DNA from: Clostridium sp.
GTDB lineage: Bacteria; Bacillota; Clostridia; Clostridiales; Clostridiaceae
Reading direction: 5' to 3'
Length of the DNA: 64,000 nucleotides
Assembly: GCF_021372645.1 (NCBI RefSeq)
Contig: NZ_JAJFUC010000045.1
Location: forward strand, 33,349 to 97,348
The notes under the pieces are model-generated. The model was not told where the DNA came from, did not search any database, and worked only from the letters and a program-made list of their open reading frames with translations. Each line of letters begins with the position of its first letter. Position 1 is the first letter of the stretch. Shown one piece after another: positions 57,341 to 64,000 of this stretch. The translations under genes and the position numbers were made by a program.

Positions 57341-59932
57341 ATGAGAGTAACCAATTCACAAGAATTAACAAAAAGAATACAAGATTTAAGAAAAGCACAA
57401 AAAGAATTTGCAAAATTTACTCAAGAACAAGTAGATGAGATATTTAGGCAAGCAGCTATGGCTGCTAGTGATTCAAGAATTACTCTTGCAAAAATTGCAG
57501 TAAAAGAAAGTGGAATGGGAATAGTAGAAGATAAGGTCATAAAAAATCATTTTGCAGCTGAGTATATATATAATCAATATAAGGATACGAAGACATGTGG
57601 AATCATAGAAAGAGATGAGATGTTTGGAATAACTCATATTGCTGAACCAATAGGGGTAATAGCAGCAATAGTACCAACAACAAATCCTACATCAACAGCA
57701 ATATTTAAGACATTAATTGCTTTAAAAACAAGAAATGCAATAATCATAAGTCCACATCCAAGAGCTAAGGAATCAACAATAGCAGCGGCTAAAATAGTCT
57801 TAGAGGCTGCTGAAAAAGCTGGAGCACCAAAAGGAATAATAGGATGGATAGATGAACCATCAGTTGATTTATCTAAAAGTGTTATGGCAGAATGTGATAT
57901 CATATTGGCAACAGGCGGACCTGGAATGGTTAGGGCTGCGTATTCATCAGGAAAGCCAGCTATTGGGGTTGGGGCTGGAAATACTCCAGCAATAATTGAT
58001 GATACAGCTCATATAAAGATGGCTGTAAATTCAATTTTACTTTCAAAAACCTTTGATAATGGGGTAATTTGTGCATCAGAGCAAAGCATAATAGTAATGG
58101 AATCAATATATGAAGAAGTTAGAAAAGAATTAGATGATAGAGGTGCTTACATCCTTAAAGGTGATGAAATAGATAAGGTTAGGAGTATAATATTAGATTC
58201 AAAGGGGTCATTAAATGCAGATATAGTTGGTCAATCAGCTTATAAAATAGCAAAACTCTCAGGGGTTAAAGTATCTGAAGCTGTAAAAGTATTGATTGGA
58301 GAAGTTGAATCACCTGAATTAGAAGAACCATTTTCACATGAAAAATTATCACCAATATTAGCTATGTATAAAGTTAAAACTTTTGATGAAGCATTAACGA
58401 AAGCATCTAGATTAATAGAATTAGGTGGATTTGGTCATACATCAATACTTTATACAAATAAAGTACAATCAAGAGATAGAATAGAGCAGTTTGGAGTGAC
58501 TATGAAAACTGCTAGAACTTTAATAAATATGCCGGCATCTCAGGGTGCAATAGGAGATATATATAATTTTAAATTAGCACCATCATTAACTCTTGGATGT
58601 GGATCATGGGGGGGAAATTCTATATCAGAAAATGTAGGTCCTAAACATTTAATAAATGTTAAGAGAATTGCAGAGAGGAGAGAAAACATGCTTTGGTTTA
58701 GAGTTCCAGACAAAACTTATTTTAAATATGGCTGCCTTCCAGTAGCTTTAGAAGAACTAAATGCCATGAAGAAGAAAAGAGCATTTGTAGTAACAGATAA
58801 AGTATTATTTGGATTAGGATATACTCATAAAGTTACAGATATATTAAGTAAAAATGATATAGAATATAAAATATTTTCAGATGTAGAACCTGATCCAACA
58901 TTAAAAGCTGCTAAAAATGGCGCAGAGGCAATGAAGGATTTTAAACCAGATGTAATTATAGCTATTGGAGGCGGTTCACCTATGGATGCCGCTAAAATTA
59001 TGTGGGTAATGTATGAACATCCAGATGTTAGATTTGAAGATTTGGCTATGAGATTTATGGATATAAGAAAGAGAGTTTATAAATTTCCAGCAATGGGAGA
59101 GAAAGCAATGATGGTTGCAATTCCGACATCAGCAGGAACTGGTTCAGAAGTTACTCCATTTGCAGTTATAACTGATGAACAAACAGGTATCAAGTATCCA
59201 TTAGCAGATTATGCACTAACTCCTAATATGGCAATAGTAGATGCAGAACTTATGATGAGTATGCCAAAAGGGTTAACAGCAGCTTCTGGCATAGATGCTT
59301 TAGTTCATGCAATAGAAGCCTATGTTTCAGTATTAGCATCAGAATATACAAATGGGTTAGCATTAGAAGCAATAAGATTAACATTTAAATATTTACCAGA
59401 TGCATATAATGGAGGAGCTACAGATGTTAAGGCTAGAGAAAAGATGGCTCATGCATCCTCAATAGCAGGTATGGCATTTGCAAACGCATTTTTAGGAATA
59501 TGTCATTCAATGGCACACAAACTAGGAGCATTTCATCATGTGCCTCATGGAATAGCAAATGCATTGTTGATAGATGAAGTAATTAGATTTAATGCAACAG
59601 ATGCACCAAGAAAACAAGCAGCATTCCCACAATATAAGTATCCCAATGCAGGTTGGAGATATGCTAGAATAGCTGATTATCTAAATCTGGGAGGAAATAC
59701 AGAAGAAGAGAAGATTGAACTTTTAATAAAAGCAATAGATGATTTAAAGAAGAAAATTGGAATACCTAGTAGCATAAAAGAATTTGGGATTTCAGAAGAG
59801 AAACTTTATGTATCAATGGATGAAATGGTAGAACAAGCTTTTGATGATCAATGTACAGGAGCTAATCCAAGATATCCATTAATGAGTGAAATCAAAGAAA
59901 TATATATAAAATCATATAATGGAGATAAATAG
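57341..59932 (+). CDS. adhE: Bifunctional aldehyde-alcohol dehydrogenase AdhE
   Basis: 863 residues. Residues 1 to about 430 are a CoA-acylating aldehyde dehydrogenase ('PIGVIAAIVPTTNPTSTAIF', 'VGAGNTPAIIDD', catalytic Cys in 'DNGVICASEQSIIV'). Residues about 455-863 are an iron alcohol dehydrogenase ('IAIGGGSPMDAAKIMW', 'IPTSAGTGSEVTPFAVITD', metal ligands in 'ICHSMAHKLGAFHHVPHGIA'). It reduces acetyl-CoA or butyryl-CoA to the alcohol with NADH, the ethanol/butanol step. GGAGGT precedes ATG. Spirosome-forming fusion length is normal. It is monocistronic, ending at 59965-60006. Confidence 0.97.
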   Translation: MRVTNSQELTKRIQDLRKAQKEFAKFTQEQVDEIFRQAAMAASDSRITLAKIAVKESGMGIVEDKVIKNHFAAEYIYNQYKDTKTCGIIERDEMFGITHIAEPIGVIAAIVPTTNPTSTAIFKTLIALKTRNAIIISPHPRAKESTIAAAKIVLEAAEKAGAPKGIIGWIDEPSVDLSKSVMAECDIILATGGPGMVRAAYSSGKPAIGVGAGNTPAIIDDTAHIKMAVNSILLSKTFDNGVICASEQSIIVMESIYEEVRKELDDRGAYILKGDEIDKVRSIILDSKGSLNADIVGQSAYKIAKLSGVKVSEAVKVLIGEVESPELEEPFSHEKLSPILAMYKVKTFDEALTKASRLIELGGFGHTSILYTNKVQSRDRIEQFGVTMKTARTLINMPASQGAIGDIYNFKLAPSLTLGCGSWGGNSISENVGPKHLINVKRIAERRENMLWFRVPDKTYFKYGCLPVALEELNAMKKKRAFVVTDKVLFGLGYTHKVTDILSKNDIEYKIFSDVEPDPTLKAAKNGAEAMKDFKPDVIIAIGGGSPMDAAKIMWVMYEHPDVRFEDLAMRFMDIRKRVYKFPAMGEKAMMVAIPTSAGTGSEVTPFAVITDEQTGIKYPLADYALTPNMAIVDAELMMSMPKGLTAASGIDALVHAIEAYVSVLASEYTNGLALEAIRLTFKYLPDAYNGGATDVKAREKMAHASSIAGMAFANAFLGICHSMAHKLGAFHHVPHGIANALLIDEVIRFNATDAPRKQAAFPQYKYPNAGWRYARIADYLNLGGNTEEEKIELLIKAIDDLKKKIGIPSSIKEFGISEEKLYVSMDEMVEQAFDDQCTGANPRYPLMSEIKEIYIKSYNGDK

Positions 59933-59964
59933 GCAGAAAAAAGGGAATAAAAAGAAAAAGCAAT

Positions 59965-60006
59965 AGGGCTATATCAAAATAATTTTTATTATTTTGATAT
60001 AGCCCT
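59965..60006. terminator. Perfect 18-base bidirectional terminator after adhE
   Basis: AGGGCTATATCAAAATAA (59965-59982) and TTATTTTGATATAGCCCT (59989-60006) with a six-base loop. It separates adhE from the convergent ATPase gene, which stops ten bases further on. Confidence 0.88.
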
Positions 60007-60016
60007 TATCTATGTT

Positions 60017-62680
60017 CTAAGCTGCTTTATTTTTTGATTTATGATTATTTTTTTCTCGAGCTTTTTCATTTTTGCTTTCAATGAGATCTCTAATTACTTT
60101 AGATATTTGTATTATTAAAGTTGGAATGAAAGCAAATAAGTGAACTAATAATAGCTCATTAGTGCTAAGTGGAGTTATTTCAAATAATTGTTGAAGAGCT
60201 GGTATAAGTAAAACTGCATTTACTAGGACAACACCTGATATAAAAGCAATCCAGCTGAATTTATTATTGAAAACTCCAAGCGCAAAAATAGATTTTCTTC
60301 CACGACAGTTAAATCCATGGAATAATCTAGCTAAACATAAGGTACTAAATGCCATAGTCATAGCAAGTTCGTGACTGCCAGTTGCTAAACCAATATGATA
60401 AGAAATCATAGTAAATATTCCTATAATTAAACCTTGAATGCTAATAGATTTAATAAAATCTTTAGTTAATATAGATTCTGTAGCATCTCTAGGTTTATCT
60501 TTTAAAACATCTTTTTTAGATTTTTCCATACCAATTGCAATAGCAGGTAAACTATCTGTTAATAAGTTAATGAATAATAAATGTACTGCAGCAAATGGAA
60601 CTGGAAGTGCAAATATTGATGAATAAAGTACTGCAAGTATTCCTGATGTATTACCTGAAAGAAGGAATTTAATGGAGTTCTTTATATTAGCATAAATATT
60701 TCTTCCGTTAGTAACTGATTTAACAATAGTTGCAAAGTTATCATCTGTTAAAATCATTGAAGCAGCATCTTTTGAAACTTCAGTACCTGTTATACCCATT
60801 GCAATACCAATATCAGCTTGCTTTAATGCAGGGGCATCATTAACACCATCGCCAGTCATAGCAACAATGTTACCTTTATTTTGCCATGCTTTAACTATTC
60901 TTATTTTATGTTCAGGAGATACTCTTGCATAAACTGAAATATGCCTTAATTTAGAATTAAGTTCATCATCAGACATCTTATCAAGTTCTAACCCTTCTAC
61001 AGCTAAATCTCCTTCTTGTAAGATTCCAATTTCCTTAGCAATAGCAGAAGCTGTAATTTTATGATCACCAGTAATCATAATTGGTTTAATAGAAGCTTTT
61101 ATACAATCACTAACTGCTGCTTTAGATTCTTCTCTAGGTGGATCAATCATTGAAATTAATCCTAAGAAAGTATAGTTATCTTCATCTTCTAAAGTAAGTT
61201 CTTTAGCTTCATCAAGTTCTTTATAAGCAAAAGCTAAAACTCTTAAACCTTGTGATGAAAGATCCATATTAGTCTTATTTATATTAGTTTTATCTGCTTC
61301 AGTAAAGTTGACTACTCCGTTTGAAGTTTTGGTTGAAGTTACTCTATTCATTAAGACATCGAGAGCGCCTTTAGTAATCATTATATGTTTTCCATCTATT
61401 ACATGAAGTGTACTCATAAGCTTTCTATCAGAGTCAAAAGGAATTTCCTTAATTCTTGGATAAGTATTTCTACACTCAATTTCATTTATAGAATATTTAT
61501 GAACTAAATTTACGAGGGCAACCTCAGTTGGATCACCAATTTCAGCTCCATCTATTGAAGTAGAGTCATTACAAAGTACAGAACTAGTTAAAAGAAAATT
61601 TGAATCAGAATTTTTAGAATCTATCTTGTCACTATCAAATAATTTATTATCAACAAAAATCTTTTGAACAGTCATTTTGTTTTGAGTTAATGTACCAGTT
61701 TTATCAGAACAAATAATTGACACACAGCCAAGGCCTTCAACAGCTTTAAGTTTTTTTATAATTGCATGTTCTTTAGCCATTGATTGAGTGCCTATAGCTA
61801 GTACAATTGTAACTATTGAGCTAAGAGCTTCAGGAATAGCAGCAACAGCAAGAGCAACAGCAAACATTAATGAATCTAAAAGAGGAGTACCCCTATACAT
61901 GCTTAATCCAAATACAATAACACAAATACCCATTATTCCAATAGCTAATTTTTTAGAGAATTCATCTAAAGAAACTTGAAGTGGAGTGCTTTTTTTCTCT
62001 GTTTCTTCCATAAGAGTGGCTATTTTACCAAGTTCTGTGTGCATGCCTGTGTTAGTTACGAGAATAGTAGCCCTGCCATAAGTAATTAATGAGCTAGAAA
62101 AAACCATATTTTTTTGATCTCCTAAAGCAACTTCATCCTCATTAATAACATCAGAGAATTTATCAACACTTTCAGATTCACCAGTTAATGAACTTTCATT
62201 AACTTTAAGAGAAAAGTTTTCTAAAATTCTACCATCAGCAACAACTAGGTCACCAGCTTCTAGTACTAAAATATCTCCTGGAACAACATTCTTTGAAGGT
62301 ATTTCAATTTTAACTCCATTTCTAATAACTTTCGCATTAGGTGCAGACAAAGCTTTTAAGCTATCTAGAGATTGTTCAGCTTTAACATATTGGACAGTAC
62401 CTAAAAGAGCATTCATAGTTATAACAGCTATAATTACAAAAGTACTTTCCATATTACCAGTCATAGCCGAAATAATAGCAGCAGCAACTAAAATAATTAC
62501 TAATAAATCCTTAAATTGTTCTATAAATACAGATAAAATACTCTTTTTCTTTTTTTCATTTAAAATGTTTTCTCCAACAGTATTTAGTATTTCAGTAACT
62601 TTTGCACTCGTTAGTCCATTTAAGGTCACATCAAAGTCTTTTAAAGACTCTTCTGTAGTTTTAGAAAAATATTTTTTCAT
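60017..62680 (-). CDS. P-type cation-transporting ATPase (Ca2+/Mn2+ type)
   Basis: 887 residues, a P2A-like ATPase. The actuator motif 'SSLTGESESVDK', the M4 motif 'VAAIPEALSSIVTIVLAIG', the phosphorylation site 'CSDKTGTLTQNKM', the nucleotide-domain 'KGALDVLMNR', hinge 'VAMTGDGVNDAPALKQADIG' and six C-terminal helices ('LLFINLLTDSLPAIAIGME') are intact. By motif it is a Ca2+-type pump, but its leader is a yybP-ykoY riboswitch, which senses Mn2+, so Mn2+ export is likely, as for L. lactis YoaB. ATG 62680 with AAGGAAG is preferred to TTG 62698. Confidence 0.92.
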   Translation of the reverse strand: MKKYFSKTTEESLKDFDVTLNGLTSAKVTEILNTVGENILNEKKKKSILSVFIEQFKDLLVIILVAAAIISAMTGNMESTFVIIAVITMNALLGTVQYVKAEQSLDSLKALSAPNAKVIRNGVKIEIPSKNVVPGDILVLEAGDLVVADGRILENFSLKVNESSLTGESESVDKFSDVINEDEVALGDQKNMVFSSSLITYGRATILVTNTGMHTELGKIATLMEETEKKSTPLQVSLDEFSKKLAIGIMGICVIVFGLSMYRGTPLLDSLMFAVALAVAAIPEALSSIVTIVLAIGTQSMAKEHAIIKKLKAVEGLGCVSIICSDKTGTLTQNKMTVQKIFVDNKLFDSDKIDSKNSDSNFLLTSSVLCNDSTSIDGAEIGDPTEVALVNLVHKYSINEIECRNTYPRIKEIPFDSDRKLMSTLHVIDGKHIMITKGALDVLMNRVTSTKTSNGVVNFTEADKTNINKTNMDLSSQGLRVLAFAYKELDEAKELTLEDEDNYTFLGLISMIDPPREESKAAVSDCIKASIKPIMITGDHKITASAIAKEIGILQEGDLAVEGLELDKMSDDELNSKLRHISVYARVSPEHKIRIVKAWQNKGNIVAMTGDGVNDAPALKQADIGIAMGITGTEVSKDAASMILTDDNFATIVKSVTNGRNIYANIKNSIKFLLSGNTSGILAVLYSSIFALPVPFAAVHLLFINLLTDSLPAIAIGMEKSKKDVLKDKPRDATESILTKDFIKSISIQGLIIGIFTMISYHIGLATGSHELAMTMAFSTLCLARLFHGFNCRGRKSIFALGVFNNKFSWIAFISGVVLVNAVLLIPALQQLFEITPLSTNELLLVHLFAFIPTLIIQISKVIRDLIESKNEKAREKNNHKSKNKAA

Positions 62681-62857
62681 GCAACATCTTCCTTTCAAAT
62701 TTAGTTAAATATATTTTGAGAGATTTGAATAAGTCCTTATTGAACAAATACAAAATGTATAGGTTCAATAAAAATGAGTGTAAAAAAGTAAAATTCCTAT
62801 GGCATCTAAAAAATAAATGTCCAAAGATGCCGAAAGTCTTCTTATAATAATTACGAA

Positions 62858-62996
62858 CAAAAAAGACCTTTAATATAACTTCAAATTTTTGAAGTTATAT
62901 TAAAAGTCTCGTTACCCATCAGGTATATAACACCAGACTAAAACATAGTCGCGATTGTTGATGTTATATTTATAACTACTCCCTCTTAATATAAAG
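62858..62996 (-). promoter_or_regulatory. yybP-ykoY (Mn2+) riboswitch with terminator
   Basis: On the minus strand: TTAAGAGGGAGTAG, ATCAACA, GGTGTTATATACCTGATGGG, then AACGAGACTTTTAA. The P1 strands TTATATTAAGAG and ACTTTTAATATAA pair. The 3' P1 strand is also the 5' arm of a 19-base terminator stem (62864-62882 / 62891-62909) with T tract, so ligand binding should prevent termination (an ON switch). Confidence 0.8.
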
Positions 62997-63024
62997 TAAG
63001 TATTAGTATTAATATATTATAAAA

Positions 63025-63053
63025 AGTATATTATAAAAAGAACAAATTGTCAA
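63025..63053 (-). promoter_or_regulatory. Promoter of the riboswitch-ATPase transcript
   Basis: Minus strand TTGACA (63053-63048), 17 bases, TATACT (63030-63025), about 30 bases upstream of the aptamer. Confidence 0.8.
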
Positions 63054-63488
63054 TAATTCAATGTATATTTTACATAGATTTAACTTGGATGATAAAATAA
63101 GTACATTTTATTGTGAAGAAATATTTCATGATTACAATCAAAGATGTGATGTTGAAAATAATATGGATGAAATTAAATGTAAAACAATCAAATACCATTT
63201 AATAGAATTTAGTTCAATGAGGTTTATTAAGTTCACCTAAAAATGGGTAATAGTTTAAAAAAATTAAGAAAACTTAAGAAAATAGCAAAAAGCAAATAAT
63301 TCTAATGTTTTAAAAATTACTTGCCGAATCTAAGTTAAACAAAAGATCTGACTATTATCATATAAATCCATAATTTACATTTTTTATTAATAATTAATAA
63401 ATTAAAAAAAGGTAGGAAATATAAGGTATAAGAAATGAAATTGAAATAAAGTTATTGTAAAAAAATTCTGAAAATGAATAAGAAATGC
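63054..63488. other. Intergenic stretch, no gene seen
   Basis: About 430 A/T-rich bases between the divergent ATPase and lactate permease promoters. Only short frames with no ribosome sites are present; I recognise no RNA motif. Confidence 0.4.
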
Positions 63489-63517
63489 TTTACAAAAAAT
63501 ATTTTGGGAAGTATAAT
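63489..63517 (+). promoter_or_regulatory. Consensus promoter of the lactate permease gene
   Basis: TTTACA (63489-63494), 17 bases, TATAAT (63512-63517), 76 bases before the start codon. Confidence 0.88.
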
Positions 63518-63526
63518 TAAATCAAA

Positions 63527-63541
63527 ATTGGTCATACCAAA
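63527..63541. promoter_or_regulatory. LldR/FadR-type operator
   Basis: TTGGTCATACCAA with flanking A and A/T is a TTGGT-N3-ACCAA palindrome, the form bound by GntR-family lactate regulators (LldR/LutR type). It starts about ten bases after the -10 box, so a bound repressor would block transcription of the permease gene. The regulator gene is not in the window. Confidence 0.65.
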
Positions 63542-63593
63542 TTATCGTATTATCAAGACTTATATTATTTTATTAATGGAGGGGAATTTTATA

Positions 63594-64000
63594 TGAATTT
63601 ATTACTTCTAGTTCTTGCATTAATTCCAATACTATTTTTAATTATTACTTTAGGGGTTCTGAAAATACCAGGATATAAGGCGTGTCCTATAGCTTTAGTA
63701 TTGACGTTTATACTAGCCTTAGTTGGATTTAACATGCCGATAGTTTCTGCATTAACAGCTGCGCTTCAAGGTGTAGCAACTGCCATTTGGCCTATAATTG
63801 TTGTTATTATAGCTGCAGTATTTACTTATAACCTATCTGTTCATACAAAAAGTATGGATAAGATCAAAACCATGCTATCAGGTGTGACTACAGATAAGAG
63901 AATTTTAGTACTTATTTTAGCATGGGGATTTGGAGGATTTCTTGAGGGAATAGCTGGTTTCGGTACCGCAGTAGCCATTCCTGCAAGTATAATGGCTGGT
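63594..64000 (+). CDS. lctP: L-lactate permease, N-terminal part (3' end outside the window)
   Basis: 135 codons are visible. The start ATG has GGAGGGG nine bases upstream. Translation gives four hydrophobic helices, with 'LTAALQGVATAIWPIIVVII' and the highly conserved 'GGFLEGIAGFGTAVAIPA' of the LctP/LldP family of lactate/glycolate transporters. It would import lactate with a proton. The LldR-type operator in its promoter agrees with this. Normal family length is about 500-550 residues, so roughly a quarter is seen. Confidence 0.93.

Overview
The window is low-GC Firmicutes DNA with the gene content of a solventogenic, butyrate-forming Clostridium. The ptb-buk butyrate pathway, bifunctional AdhE, the hydrogenase maturase HydE, clostridial T-boxes and strong AGGAGG ribosome sites all point this way, and the gene set most resembles the C. 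beijerinckii group (inference from recall, no search was run). I see no rRNA, tRNA, CRISPR array, prophage or intact insertion sequence. The only transposon trace is a gutted IS1182-like relic.

Layout. 1-12.6 kb: the end of cdaR, an FAD oxidoreductase, ptb-buk, a folate cluster (HD protein, folP, fused folBK), an AIM24 protein, a TrpR-like repressor, glmM, a CNNM/CorC transporter and a small unknown protein. 12.8-21.3 kb: a branched-chain amino acid operon behind a T-box leader (ilvN, cimA-type citramalate synthase, leuC, leuD, leuB, ilvB, ilvC). 21.3-26.8 kb: a GIY-YIG protein, CapA and a MacA/MacB exporter. 27.1-29.8 kb: a SAM-riboswitch-controlled metI-metC pair, then the IS relic. 30.1-36.9 kb: a MarR repressor divergent from a three-gene RND efflux set that includes a TolC-like protein. 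37.1-39.4 kb: glmS behind a glmS ribozyme. 39.8-45.8 kb: unknowns, a HutD/Ves protein, 5-formyl-THF cyclo-ligase, metY, and thrS with its T-box. 46-50.5 kb: a chemoreceptor with a decayed tail, an HNH protein, an unknown protein and ispF. 51.2-54.2 kb: an unusual protein joining a sigma-I-like DNA-binding domain to an RsgI anti-sigma domain, a polysaccharide deacetylase and a DUF3298 protein. 54.2-64 kb: an aldehyde dehydrogenase with a structured leader, hydE, adhE, a P-type cation ATPase behind a yybP-ykoY (Mn2+) riboswitch, and the start of a lactate permease gene with a clean promoter and an LldR-like operator.

How it fits together. Ptb-Buk, AdhE, HydE and the lactate permease belong to fermentative carbon and electron flow. 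The ilv/leu and met clusters are biosynthetic units under RNA control, and ThrS and GlmS are also RNA-regulated. Five cis-regulatory RNAs are clearly recognisable: two T-boxes, SAM-I, glmS and yybP-ykoY. At least three intergenic gaps carry a shared inverted-repeat element containing CAATGCACAATG-like words. Several start codons were moved from the longest possible reading frame to the one with a proper ribosome-binding site; each case is explained in its entry.
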